Source: Spironucleus salmonicida
Taxonomy: Eukaryota > Fornicata > Diplomonadida > Hexamitidae
Reading direction: 5' to 3'
Assembly: GCA_000497125.2 (NCBI GenBank)
Contig: CM035322.1
Span: 690,001 to 754,000, forward strand
DNA: 64,000 nucleotides
A program made the position numbers and the translations under genes. The first letter of the stretch is position 1. Every line of letters begins with the position of its first letter. Shown piece by piece: positions 22,563 to 32,602 of the stretch. The notes beneath the pieces were generated by a model. The model was not told the DNA's origin. It searched no databases and worked only from the letters and a program-made list of their open reading frames with translations.

Positions 22563-23417
22563 TCACTCTTCATCTCCATCGCCACCAACAGTTAAAGTAA
22601 TACAATTGCATTAGTCTTCGTGTTTATGAACATTCAGATAACTTTTACATTAAACTTAAAACTCTTCGATCTTAAAATCCATTATTTCCTTCTTAGGGCC
22701 ATCTGGATGACTACCAATACACTATCCAGATGCACAGTGTCTTAAAAGTACAATATCATCGTAATGAACAGTTTAACCTTATTTTTCGAGTCTTTCTGAT
22801 GCTTAAAAAGGTTCTAACATAAATTCGGCAGCAAAGCCAAGCTCTTTGTATTATCCTAAAATAAGTGGGCATTAACCACCTGTCATTGTTTTTGGACAAC
22901 CTAATACGAACTTCTAACCAGCAAATTTTCCATTTTTCAAGAAATCTATCATAGATTATTATGCTGTTAAAATGAATCTTTCGCCAAAGCGAATGCATGG
23001 ATCATCTGTTTATTGCATATCAGATCTAGTTCCGAATTTATTTTAGACTAGAGATTTAACTCTTTCAATAGTGAATACATGACGATTTCCTGCCCCAATT
23101 TCAGCTGAAAGTGAAGTAATAAAAGCTGATTCATATTCGCGTGAAGTATATCGTGGATCGACTGATATAGAAAGTGGGCGTTAGTTGTGATTAATAACTA
23201 ATAGGTTATCATTATTGCACACTAACTTTCCTTTAGTAAGAGCAACCGGGGCTGTCAGATTATGCTACTCTGCTGCCAATAATGCAGCTTTTTAGTCACT
23301 TTGTTATTTTTTAACCAAATAACCTTCTATAATAGCCTCACGTATGGCACGCTCTTCATACCAATTGTTGATAAGCGTTTCGCAACGGAATACGTTCTTT
23401 TTAGGTTCTTCTGGCAT
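22563..23417 (-). CDS. CFAP161: CFAP161-like axonemal protein
   Basis: 284 aa, ATG at 23417, TGA at 22563-22565 in GAGTGAT, with about twenty TAA/TAG read as Gln, so nothing of use appears under the standard code. The order of features matches CFAP161: an N-terminal NWYEER block with following helix, a central region with RPLSIS and a VF(T)IER strand, a segment around FGERF, and a late VHYDDIVLLRHCASGQCIG block. CFAP161 is a microtubule inner protein of motile cilia, fitting a multi-flagellate cell. The assignment is from remembered family features, not from an alignment. Confidence 0.65.
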
Positions 23418-23581
23418 TTAAATATTGCGGAAAGTAGATGAAATTAAATATATAATTATTTTATTGTACACAGTATATATTTACCTTAATTATAAACTAT
23501 ATTATATATAAATTTATATAATATGACTTTATACACAATATTATGTGTCTATTAAGTGTTTATTACCACTTCATTAATAAA

Positions 23582-24667
23582 ATGCTAACTCCTCAAATTA
23601 ATATTCCAGCATTATCTCTTTCTAACCTTCTTACTTACCTTGATTAACTAACTGCCCAACCTGCTTATTTTAATAACAAGATAGAATTTTATCACCCCAT
23701 TATCATATTCTTATAAACAAAAAATCAGAGATTTGATATCATAAAAGATACAATACATGAATAAATTATGATTATTAAATAAGCACCTATCGATCAAATT
23801 GATATTGATTCTTTTATAGGACTAAAATGGATTTCGCTAAGTGAGAATAGATCTGATATCTTCCATTATTATGCTCTGGTAGAATAAAGTTGTAATTTAA
23901 CAAAAAATATAAGAATCTCTAATGATTATACGATAATAACCAAACCGTTTAAAATATTCTGTAACCTTTTGCACCTGTCTGCTCCTAATTAAAAATTTAA
24001 TAACATTAACTCTGCCACATCGCCAGCTAGCAAGATTATTGTTAATTTTCTATATATTAAATATCTATCAAATCCTAGTAGAAATTTTCGTGGAAAAGTT
24101 CTGACGCTTCCATTTATAGATAACAAATAAAATGAATTCTTTAAAGATCATGATTTTAATAAAGCATTGAACTAGCTATCGGAGCAGCAAAATATTATGA
24201 TAGATTTGATTCGATCCTATCTTGATTCACGAATCTAGAATAATGCATTAGAACATAATCTTTTTCACGATGATGAAAATATATGGATCACACTCGATGA
24301 TTCTCGATTTAGTATTGTTTCAAATACTAAAAAAATAGTACCTGGCCAGAAAATAGAGAATGAAAAAATGATATCTGCAGTATCAGAATAGAAACTTTAG
24401 CTACTGTAAAGACAGTGCTTCCAGCACGTTGAGATCCGGCGCCTGGGAAACCAGTACCTACCTTCTGCTGGGAAGACGGAGTGCGCCTGTCTGGCGGTGA
24501 TGTTCCCTAAATAGAACTTAGAAATTATCGGCAGGTTCATCGATGGTGAGGATGGTGATACAGAGAAAGCAATAATCAAAGCGAGGCTGGGTAAGCTGTG
24601 GGGGTGCGAGTACGAGGTAGTGATCAGTAAAACTCCTGGGACGAAGAAGTGGGAGTTACAGCAGTGA
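23582..24667 (+). CDS. 361-aa protein fused into repeat arm IR2
   Basis: ATG at 23582 (after AATAAA), TGA at 24665-24667, fully open with many TAA/TAG. The first ~275 codons are AT-rich. The frame turns GC-rich at about 24410 and enters repeat IR2 at 24442, so the last 75 codons (from LGNQYLPSAGKT) are shared with 28165-28422. In that copy the same 75 codons follow a different, AT-rich start (MKLMLNFKV). Either this is the full gene and the other is 5'-truncated, or this is a chimaera. No family is recognised; the N-terminal part is Asn/Ile/Lys-rich, with DDENIWITLDDSR in the middle. Confidence 0.6.
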
Positions 24668-25524
24668 AGCAAAAGGGCTCAACGCATATCTCGGTGCCCA
24701 AATCTGATCAGAAGAATAAATACATCCCGAGTGAATTAAGGTTTGCGGCACTAACGTCGGCTGGGCGAGTGGACCGACCAAGTGCAGAAACTGGGTTTGC
24801 ATATATGGATAATATACAATTTTAAAACCATACCCTTTCAAATGCAGAGGCAGCTCAATAAACTGTTCGAGAAAATCTTCGACGCGTTTGATACTTCTGG
24901 TGATGGGCGTATTAACGTGCGAGAGCTCTGGCGCTTTCTCCGAGAGTTGGGTGTGAACATGACTACTATGGATATCGTAAACATCATTACGCTGTTCGAC
25001 GAGAATAACGACGGCCTGCTCGATAAGCCGGAGTTCAACCACTTCATGTACGTGGCAATGAACTCGAACCCGGAGAACCTCCCGGCCATGCTATTCTTTG
25101 CCGCTGACACTGACCATTCTGGGACGGTGGACTCGCGCGAGTTCATTAAGATAATGATGAAGCTCGGATGTAAGCTACCAAAGGAGGAGCTCCTCCACCT
25201 TCTCCTGCAGTTCACAGACTCTCCAGATCAGTCTATTAGTTACCTGCGTTTCGTGGACCTTGTTACCGAGTTCATTAAAGACTGAGTGACCATTCCAAAA
25301 TGCACTTTACAAAATCCATTTAGATAGCATTCGGTCACGAGAAGATCCCTAGAGCCCTCCTTACCACCTAAACGACAGGTGTTCTTAGAATATGCCTCAC
25401 CACCCTATCATAGGAAGCTCTGTTGTCCCTGCTGCGTTGCTTGCGGCTCGGCATGTCTGGCCTTAGCGAGATCTCACTAGGGTTTGGCGATAATTAGGAC
25501 CTTTTTGATGCCGGATCACGTCAC
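24442..25524. repeat. inverted repeat IR2, left arm (1.08 kb)
   Basis: Reverse complement of 27308-28390 (coordinates sum to 52832), apparently without indels. It contains the last 75 codons of the 361-aa gene, the whole EF-hand gene and the first 75 codons of the LRR gene, so both arm ends fall inside reading frames. Confidence 0.95.
24842..25285 (+). CDS. calmodulin/centrin-like EF-hand protein, copy A
   Basis: 147 aa, ATG at 24842; the frame is open further upstream, but only from a non-ATG codon. Three canonical EF-hand loops: D17-E28 (DTSGDGRINVRE), D53-E64 (DENNDGLLDKPE) and D89-E100 (DTDHSGTVDSRE). The fourth, at ~126-137 (DSPDQSISYLRF), has lost its calcium ligands. Length and spacing fit calmodulin, centrin or calcineurin-B-like proteins, but it is not a standard calmodulin. 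Expected to act as a calcium sensor. TGA is followed by GTGACC. The LRR gene starts 14 bases downstream. Confidence 0.9.
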   Translation: MQRQLNKLFEKIFDAFDTSGDGRINVRELWRFLRELGVNMTTMDIVNIITLFDENNDGLLDKPEFNHFMYVAMNSNPENLPAMLFFAADTDHSGTVDSREFIKIMMKLGCKLPKEELLHLLLQFTDSPDQSISYLRFVDLVTEFIKD

Positions 25525-27279
25525 GAGCAAACTGTTAACTTTAGCTAAGGGTTCCTCAACTAGCCAGGCAGCGAACAGGACAACCTCATCGAGCTACCGC
25601 CTTGCCACATAAAACCTGTAGCCTACTCACAAAAACGTACAAGTATATATATGGAAATTATTCAGGTTATTTTAAGTCATATTAGTACCATGGATAAATT
25701 GTAGGTGATTGCTCTGTATAATATGCCGAGGCTATCGTTTGTACCAGATTTCTCTCCTAATTAAAATCTATAAGTTATCATTTTAGATTACTGTTAATAA
25801 TCTGTAGAATGCTTTTCTTTTTTACTTAATATATTTCTTAAGTCTAATAAAATCAGTACATTATCACTTCGATCGTGCTCTCTTGATGGGATTCATATAA
25901 AGAGTTTAGCAATATATATCAAGAAACAAATTGAATTAGTCAAAACTGCAACAGATTAAAAATTAGATATATTTATCTTAAAAATGCATGGAGCATAGAA
26001 AGTTTGTACTTTCCCATAACGTGTAGTTGCAAGATAGACATTACGTGGTATCTCTTGGCTGGATTTAAGCGAGAATAAGATGACTAATGGTTAAATCAAA
26101 GGCTTATTTGGAGCTCTATCTGATTCTAGTTAATTATAGGTATTAAATTTAAAAGGAAATAATTTTAGCTTGTAAAGAGATATAGTAACACCTGAATTTC
26201 AGAAATTTTTCAATTTCTCAATGGAAATAGGTGAAAATCCACAAAAATTAGTAATAAATAAATAGATATATGAAGATATATGCGATAAATATCATCTTAA
26301 TAAAAGATAACGGGATTTGATGATGCATTTAGCGCCTGAACATCAATATTTAGGCCTAGAAACCACAAATATAGTTTTAAACTATTTACACTAGATAGCA
26401 AACATAGATCGTATTATAGCTCTATTATAAAATTCTATAGTATAATTGGTTATGAAATGTTCATCGATTATGAGTTTAACTGTGGATTCTTTTATAAACG
26501 ATTTTGTAGATTATATATGTGGGCAAAGATATAAAGCCTTTATGAAATCTATTTAGCGCCTAAGTATATTTCCATAATCCTTATTAGAAAATTTGTCTCC
26601 TTTATAAATAAATTTAGAACTAATGATTGCTCACAAAGTATTAAATAAAAAATTAAAAACACAACATAAAATATAAAAATATGCCTAGTAAACAGTAAGT
26701 TTTCTTGATATTCCTACGTATTCTGGTAAAAAGAAGGCAGTCAGATACTATGGACTAAAAGAAAAAGTTAAAATGTTACGAAAAGGAAAATTTGGAATTA
26801 AACGCAAGTATATTAAAAGAATTAAGGTAACGAACACTTTAAAATAAACCAAATAATAAGAAACATAAAACCCTTCATTAGATGAACTTTTTGATCTTTA
26901 ATAAAGATATAAAGAATTATAATAACAACATAATATTCTTATTTCATCATACAAAAATAATAATGTTAAAGTTTGTGAGGATATTTAAAGCGTTGAAATT
27001 GTAAAAGGAATAGTAACTCCTCGAAATGTTGATACGTAATAATCTAGTGTTTTAAAATCAGACCCACTTGATTAATATCTATTTTAGAGGGTTTTAGATG
27101 GAGCGATTCGAGCTCTAACCATAGTTCATTAAGGAAAATAATTTGCATAATAATATTATGAAACTAACAAAAATGAGGTGTTAAATTAATGTGAACTTGT
27201 ATATTAAAAAATTCATAATGGCAGAATTCCTGAAGATGCTGTAACCGCAGTTTTGATATCTCGCTTTAGTGAGTGGTGA
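25300..27279 (+). CDS. 659-aa LRR plus coiled-coil protein, hidden under the standard code
   Basis: ATG at 25300, TGA at 27277-27279; dozens of TAA/TAG as Gln, and no in-frame TGA over 659 codons. Leucine-rich repeats run from ~100 to ~290 (LQVIALYNM, LQVIILDYC, LSLRSCSL, ISWLDLSENKM, LQVLNLKGNNF). A helical region (~320-450), a basic stretch, a Gln-rich coiled coil (~505-545) and the C-terminal domain LFQRVLDGAIRAL...ISRFSEW follow. Order and motifs match the 700-aa gene at 11993-14095 (VLDGA...; YVDLSANGF versus WLDLSENKM). The first 75 codons lie in repeat IR2 and are GC-rich, the rest is AT-rich. The gene is effectively the IR2 spacer. Confidence 0.85.
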
Positions 27280-27307
27280 AATATATATTATTTACATACA
27301 TATATTT

Positions 27308-27532
27308 GTGACGTGATCCGGCATCAAAAAGGTCCTAATTATCGCCAAACCCTAGTGAGATCTCGCTAAGGCCAGACATGCCGAGCCGCAAGCAACGCAG
27401 CAGGGACAACAGAGCTTCCTATGATAGGGTGGTGAGGCATATTCTAAGAACACCTGTCGTTTAGGTGGTAAGGAGGGCTCTAGGGATCTTCTCGTGACCG
27501 AATGCTATCTAAATGGATTTTGTAAAGTGCAT
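27308..27532 (-). pseudogene. truncated 5' end of the LRR gene
   Basis: Inverted copy of codons 1-75 of the LRR gene at 25300-27279, starting with the same ATG (27532). At 27308 the arm ends and the frame runs into the antisense of the parent gene's own 3' end, with no LRR homology. It cannot encode the full protein. If transcribed, its RNA would be antisense to the parent's 3' part further along and complementary to the parent's 5' end. Confidence 0.75.
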
Positions 27533-27546
27533 TTTGGAATGGTCAC

Positions 27547-27990
27547 TCAGTCTTTAATGAACTCGGTAACAAGGTCCACGAAACGCAGGTAACTAATAGA
27601 CTGATCTGGAGAGTCTGTGAACTGCAGGAGAAGGTGGAGGAGCTCCTCCTTTGGTAGCTTACATCCGAGCTTCATCATTATCTTAATGAACTCGCGCGAG
27701 TCCACCGTCCCAGAATGGTCAGTGTCAGCGGCAAAGAATAGCATGGCCGGGAGGTTCTCCGGGTTCGAGTTCATTGCCACGTACATGAAGTGGTTGAACT
27801 CCGGCTTATCGAGCAGGCCGTCGTTATTCTCGTCGAACAGCGTAATGATGTTTACGATATCCATAGTAGTCATGTTCACACCCAACTCTCGGAGAAAGCG
27901 CCAGAGCTCTCGCACGTTAATACGCCCATCACCAGAAGTATCAAACGCGTCGAAGATTTTCTCGAACAGTTTATTGAGCTGCCTCTGCAT
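27547..27990 (-). CDS. calmodulin/centrin-like EF-hand protein, copy B
   Basis: Mirror of 24842-25285; the encoded 147-aa protein appears identical, with the same three working EF-hand loops and the degenerate fourth. Confidence 0.9.
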   Translation of the reverse strand: MQRQLNKLFEKIFDAFDTSGDGRINVRELWRFLRELGVNMTTMDIVNIITLFDENNDGLLDKPEFNHFMYVAMNSNPENLPAMLFFAADTDHSGTVDSREFIKIMMKLGCKLPKEELLHLLLQFTDSPDQSISYLRFVDLVTEFIKD

Positions 27991-28164
27991 TTGAAAGGGT
28001 ATGGTTTTAAAATTGTATATTATCCATATATGCAAACCCAGTTTCTGCACTTGGTCGGTCCACTCGCCCAGCCGACGTTAGTGCCGCAAACCTTAATTCA
28101 CTCGGGATGTATTTATTCTTCTGATCAGATTTGGGCACCGAGATATGCGTTGAGCCCTTTTGCT

Positions 28165-28422
28165 TCACTGCTGTAACTCCCACTTCTTCGTCCCAGGAGT
28201 TTTACTGATCACTACCTCGTACTCGCACCCCCACAGCTTACCCAGCCTCGCTTTGATTATTGCTTTCTCTGTATCACCATCCTCACCATCGATGAACCTG
28301 CCGATAATTTCTAAGTTCTATTTAGGGAACATCACCGCCAGACAGGCGCACTCCGTCTTCCCAGCAGAAGGTAGGTACTGGTTTCCCAGGTGTGGAACTT
28401 TAAAATTTAGCATTAGCTTCAT
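28165..28422 (-). CDS. 85-aa protein, short form of the IR2 edge gene
   Basis: ATG at 28422 (a second in-frame ATG at 28413), TGA at 28165-28167, one TAG read as Gln. Ten AT-rich codons (MKLMLNFKVPH) lead into the 75 GC-rich codons shared with the C-terminus of the 361-aa gene at 23582. The start lies outside the repeat, the rest inside. It may be a functional short protein or a truncated copy that happens to have an in-frame start. Confidence 0.45.
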
Positions 28423-28767
28423 ACTTCTATTTTTATTTAATAATTATATCTTATGTTATAGTTATCATAGATTTATATAATTAATATTTGACCAGTAAAA
28501 TTATTCAAATCCATTAAATAAGTTTATAGAATATCATGATTTTATGTAATATTTAATATTTTTAACTTAATTTTACTATAACTTGCTGATATCATTATAA
28601 TACTATAAAATTGTTATAAATAAAATATTGTATTATTTTAATTTTCTATAATTTATATGTTTTCAGCATTTGCATTATAAGTATAACTTTCCCGGGGACA
28701 ATTTTCCAATCTTACAAGTTCGATAAATAATTAGAAAATGAATTTTGTTACTTTTACCACTCCCCAA
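28423..28767. other. AT-rich divergent spacer
   Basis: About 345 bases of AT-rich DNA upstream of both the 85-aa gene (minus) and the 416-aa cysteine-rich gene (plus). No gene is seen; it presumably holds both promoters. Confidence 0.5.
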
Positions 28768-30018
28768 ATGTCTTGCGCCGAAGTGCTTAACTGCAACGAG
28801 TGCTCCATCGCAGACCCGACAGAATGCGCGACCTGTTCTGCGTACCTCAACTACAACTCCAGCACCAAAAAGTGCGAGTGTGCCAAGGGCTCTGGTATCG
28901 GCTGCCCCAATGGTCAGTCGTGCGCCCAGGAAGCAGGGATCTGTGTAGATAAGCACGAGTGCTACAAAATCGATAACTGCACACACTGCACCTTCAAGGA
29001 CCACCGCAAGTGCTACAAATGCGTCACGGGCATGTTCCTCTCCGACGACGGCACCGCGTGTGCCAGCTTGGCCCCGTGCAAGGGGATCAAATACTGCAAC
29101 GCCTGCAACCCTGAGGCTCCATCCAAGTGTGCAAAGTGCCTATCTGGCCTGCACCCGTCCGCGAACGGCTCCGTCTGCGAGTGCGAGGTGGGCTCCGGCT
29201 AGAAGTGCCCCAGCAGGTTCGGGTGCTCCCCCACGAAGGGTGGCTGCATCCCCAGCGACACCTGCAAGAGCGACGTCAACTGCACCTTCTGCTCCATCCA
29301 CGACCGCGCAGTCTGCGTCACGTGCCGGCAGGGGTTCGCGCTCGACTTGAAGACCGGGCTCTGCGCCTCCAACGAGACATGCCGCGCCATCGCCGGGTGC
29401 TCGGGCTGCCATCTGGTCGACTCCGCGCTGTGCGGCAGGTGCGAGTACAACCTCGCCCCGAACACTACCGGGACCGTGTGCGAGTGCCACCCCGGGTCCG
29501 GTACGGGCTGCGACACGGGGCACTCCTGCGCCCTCTACGCGAGGGTGTGTGTGCGCAAAAACGCCTGCCTCAGCGCGCCCGAGCTGATCCCAGACTGCAG
29601 CAGCTGCACCTACCTCGACAACAGGCTCTGCTACGCCTGCGAGGCGGGCTTCACGGTGTCCCTGGACCGCAAGACCTGCATCAGGGACGACGCCTGCCTC
29701 GCCATCGCCGGGTGCACGGGCTGCACCAAGCTCCAGCCCGACCGCTGCTCGGCGTGCGCGGACGGCCACCAGGCGGACATCCACGGGGCCGCCTGCCTGT
29801 GCGGGGGGAAGACCCACTGCGGTGAGGGCGTCGTCTGCGAGCAGGGCGCGTGCCCGGCGGCGGCCGTGGTGAACAGGCTGGGTGCGGGCTCCATCGCGGG
29901 CATCGCCGTGGGGGTGGCCCTAGGCGTCTGCGTGCTCGCTGCGGCAGCGGTGATGGTGGTGCGCGCGGTGAAGAGCAGGGCCGTGGCGAAGGTCGAGAGG
30001 GACATCGCCTATATCTGA
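28768..30018 (+). CDS. 416-aa cysteine-rich membrane protein, copy A
   Basis: Chosen start is the ATG at 28768 (MSCAEV), 11 bases inside the repeat. An in-frame ATG at 28738 lies outside it and would add ten residues not found in copy B. TGA at 30016-30018; a TAG at 29200-29202 is Gln. About ten repeats of ~40 residues with CxxC motifs (CSSCTYLD, CTGCTK, CSGCHLVD) fill residues 1-370. A Gly/Ala-rich membrane helix (GAGSIAGIAVGVALGV...) and a ~22-residue basic tail follow. No signal peptide is seen. Likely a surface protein of the diplomonad cysteine-rich class. Confidence 0.85.
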
Positions 30019-30049
30019 GGTATTCGATCACTTTCCACTGCCGCTCCGA

Positions 30050-30448
30050 ATGTCATTCGCGCACAACCAGCCCGCCTGGGAGCACCACGGCCAGCACGCC
30101 CGCAACCACCAGGTGCACGCGCTCACCCGAGGTCCCCACCTGCGTGTGTGCACCGACGATGCGGCCAGCGCGCGGAGGGCCATGAACGCCACTGTGGAGC
30201 AGGAGGTCGTGCCGGAGGGCATGGAGGTGGTCGAGGCGCGGGACCACGGCGTCGCGCGCAGGCAGCTCATGTTCGACCTTACCCAGCACCACCTCCTCGC
30301 GCGGAAGCTGCTCCAGGACCGTGGCGCGCACGACGCCCTCATCCTCCAGACCCAGGAGCGGCTCGCAGCGCTCGAGGCCTTCCTCGCCGCCAACGCCCCC
30401 AAGAGGCTACTCAGGAAGGTGGACCGCCGCTTCAAGGACCGCAGGTGA
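30050..30448 (+). CDS. 132-aa basic helical protein, copy A
   Basis: ATG at 30050, TGA at 30446-30448, 31 bases after the 416-aa gene on the same strand. It has a His-rich N-terminal third (WEHHGQHARNHQVH), a long charged helix in the middle, and a basic C-terminus (KRLLRKVDRRFKDRR). No TAA/TAG, no membrane segment, no family recognised. The compact spacing and consistent GC-rich codon use support a real gene; antisense frames in this GC-rich DNA are also open, so certainty is limited. Confidence 0.55.
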   Translation: MSFAHNQPAWEHHGQHARNHQVHALTRGPHLRVCTDDAASARRAMNATVEQEVVPEGMEVVEARDHGVARRQLMFDLTQHHLLARKLLQDRGAHDALILQTQERLAALEAFLAANAPKRLLRKVDRRFKDRR

Positions 30449-30542
30449 GGGCGGATAGGCGCGAGTGAGCAGTTGATTCAACCGTGGCGGCAGGCCTGCA
30501 GAGCTGGGCGCTGGCAGAAAGGCGAAGTGCGGCAGCAAACTC

Positions 30543-31820
30543 TCACTCAGCACCCAAGTCGACGCCGATGTGCACCCAGCTGCGGTCCACGTAGCAGACG
30601 ACCTGGCTCGAGAGCACCGCGCCCAGCACGTTGTCCACCGAGTAGTCGTAGGGGGCGAAGCTGGCGGCGACGTGGGCCTCCAGCAAGGCGACCTCGGCCG
30701 CGGTCAGCAGCGTCGGGGACGAGACCAGGTGCGCCAGGCTGATGCCGAATACTCCGGTCCCGCCGCGCGTGCTGGTCAGCACCACGGGCTCCAGGTACAG
30801 CAGCGCCTCTGACCGCCCGTCCGCCTCGACGTCCACGCGGAGCCGCGCCCCGGTGTTGCGGAACTCCAGCAGCGTCAGGTTCGCGATGGCCACGCGCTCG
30901 CTGACCGCGCGGTTGCTGGGCCTCTGCAGGTACAGCGCGAAGCCCGCGTTGAACACGCTCCGCTCGAGCAGGTACTGCACGTCGCTGTTCGAGTAGTAGG
31001 CCGGCGGCGGCGCGATCTCGGCATCGAACCAGCCCTCACACCGGCGGGTCACGGGCTCCAGCATCGCCCGCTGGCCCGTGTAGGCGACGTGCAGGAGTCC
31101 GCCGCGCACCTCGATCCCCGCGAAGGGCCGCTGGTCGCTGATGACGTCCGCCGAGGCCACGCTGCGGGACTCCTGCGGCATGCTCGCGAGCATCCCCAGC
31201 AGCCCCTCGCTGATGCTCGTGAGCAGCGTGTCCCCGAGCTCGCCGTTCAGCTGGGCCTCGATGACGGAGGTGAGGAGGCCGCTGAGGGCGTTCAGGATCA
31301 CCTGCAGCCCGCACCGGAACTTGACGCGGAAGGTCTTCACCTGCAGCTGCGCGCGGACGGGGGCGAGCTGGTACCGGGCCCTGCACGCCGGGTCGGGGAA
31401 GCGCACCTCCACGTAGGCGCCGGCCGCGAGGTCCTCGATCGCGATCTCCAGCGTCCCCGCGTCCTGCAGGTAGGGGAAGCTGCGCTGGGTGATGGCGAGC
31501 TGGAAGAGGAAGGCGAGCGAGGTGTTTGCGATCCGCAGGTAGGCCTCATCCGCGACGAGCCGGAAGGACACGCCTCCGACGGTGATCGCGCTGAACCGGC
31601 CGCCGCTGAGCTCCACGTCGAATCCCGCGATGCGGAAGGCGAGCGTCGGGATCTGCAGGCTGGCGATCAGGTCCCGCAGGGCAGCGTTGACGTTCGCTGT
31701 TGCGTAGCGGCTCAGGCCAGCGGGCGTGAGCATGACGTGCACGCCGGCGTCCGCCTCCGCGGGAGCCTCGTTGTCGTAGGTGGCGGGGTAGCAGGCCTGG
31801 CAGAGTACGGCGAACATCAT
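30543..31820 (-). CDS. BPI/LBP-like lipid-binding protein, copy A
   Basis: 425 aa, ATG at 31820 in CCAGAATG, TGA at 30543-30545 in GAGTGA. A short hydrophobic leader (MMFAVLCQAC) precedes a BPI/LBP/CETP-type domain. Support is the N-terminal GVHVMLTPAGL..Y block, a helix leading to SLQIPTLAF, repeated alternating hydrophobic strands, and two cysteines ~50 apart (CRARYQ...FRCGLQ), as in the conserved BPI disulfide. BPI-like proteins, also described in Giardia, bind lipids such as bacterial lipopolysaccharide; in a phagotroph that could mean bacterial handling (inference). Family identity is from pattern, not alignment. Confidence 0.7.
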   Translation of the reverse strand: MMFAVLCQACYPATYDNEAPAEADAGVHVMLTPAGLSRYATANVNAALRDLIASLQIPTLAFRIAGFDVELSGGRFSAITVGGVSFRLVADEAYLRIANTSLAFLFQLAITQRSFPYLQDAGTLEIAIEDLAAGAYVEVRFPDPACRARYQLAPVRAQLQVKTFRVKFRCGLQVILNALSGLLTSVIEAQLNGELGDTLLTSISEGLLGMLASMPQESRSVASADVISDQRPFAGIEVRGGLLHVAYTGQRAMLEPVTRRCEGWFDAEIAPPPAYYSNSDVQYLLERSVFNAGFALYLQRPSNRAVSERVAIANLTLLEFRNTGARLRVDVEADGRSEALLYLEPVVLTSTRGGTGVFGISLAHLVSSPTLLTAAEVALLEAHVAASFAPYDYSVDNVLGAVLSSQVVCYVDRSWVHIGVDLGAE

Positions 31821-31935
31821 TCTGGCTGCTACTAAGTATACGATTCGGAGCCGGACGCGAACAAACCGGCCCTCGCAGGAGCGGTAAAAGAGAGATTTGC
31901 GGTGTCCGCTCCGCGCGCTGGAAGGAACTAAAGTG

Positions 31936-32109
31936 TCACTCGGAGCCCTCGGCCGCCTCGAAGGTCTTGAAGCCGCTCACGTAGTCCCGCGAGCTGACGC
32001 GGGGCGTGGTGGCCATCCGAGGCGAGCGCAGGCTCTCGACGACCGTCCCGGGCCGGGCCGAGAAGATGAGCTGCAGGGCGTACTGGTTTTTGGCTTTGAA
32101 ACCCTCCAT
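31936..32109 (-). CDS. 57-aa protein, copy A
   Basis: ATG at 32109 in CCCAGAATG, TGA at 31936-31938 in GAGTGAC. The product reads MEGFKAKNQYALQ ... SSRDYVSGFKTFE. Start and stop contexts match those of neighbouring genes, which is the main support for so short a frame. It lies on the same strand as, and 115 bases upstream of, the BPI-like gene. Unknown function. Confidence 0.55.
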   Translation of the reverse strand: MEGFKAKNQYALQLIFSARPGTVVESLRSPRMATTPRVSSRDYVSGFKTFEAAEGSE

Positions 32110-32602
32110 TCTGGGCGTCCGCGGATAGTGAGTTTGCCATAGTATTACGGTACTGTAGACGGAAGCAAACCACTCCGCTCGGTGGAGTTTGAATACTAAG
32201 CGGGGACGAAAAACCGGAATAGGGAAGGGGTTTTGGAGATAATATTACCGCATGGGAGGTATAAGGGGCGGAAGCCTCTCCTATAACGCAAATGGGAGTT
32301 TTGCGAGGCAGGCGACCTTGCGGCTGCACAGCGCATCCTGGCCAGGCTGCATAAATGCCCACGCACCTCGCTGCCGACTGCTGCTGAAAGTGGCGCTTGG
32401 AGCCGCTTCGGGAAGGCGCAGTTGCGCAGCTCAAAGGCCGCAGTGCGCGCATAACAGCTAACCTGCCTTCCAGAAGGGAATGCTTGCTTAAGCTAGCCAC
32501 GCCCCAGCCTTAGCGCGGGTGCGCCACTTGCTTTACTCCCACTCCTAACGATGAGCGCAGTTATTATACTATGGTACCCACATATAAAACAAATCCAATC
32601 GA
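32110..32602. other. GC-rich divergent spacer
   Basis: About 490 bases between two divergent genes, unusually GC-rich for a promoter region, with an AT-rich patch (32560-32600) just before the cysteine-rich gene. Open frames here are antisense-type GC artefacts. A structured RNA cannot be excluded. Mirror at 41333-41825. Confidence 0.4.

Larger units (their letters stand above)
27308..28390. repeat. inverted repeat IR2, right arm (1.08 kb)
   Basis: Mirror of 24442-25524, starting 28 bases after the stop of the LRR gene whose 5' end it duplicates. Beyond 28390 the flank is AT-rich and unlike the flank of the left arm. Confidence 0.95.

Noticed and set aside
31089-31835. 248-codon frame opposite the BPI-like gene
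   Set aside because: Antisense shadow with biased composition; the BPI-like frame has the start context, leader and stop signal.
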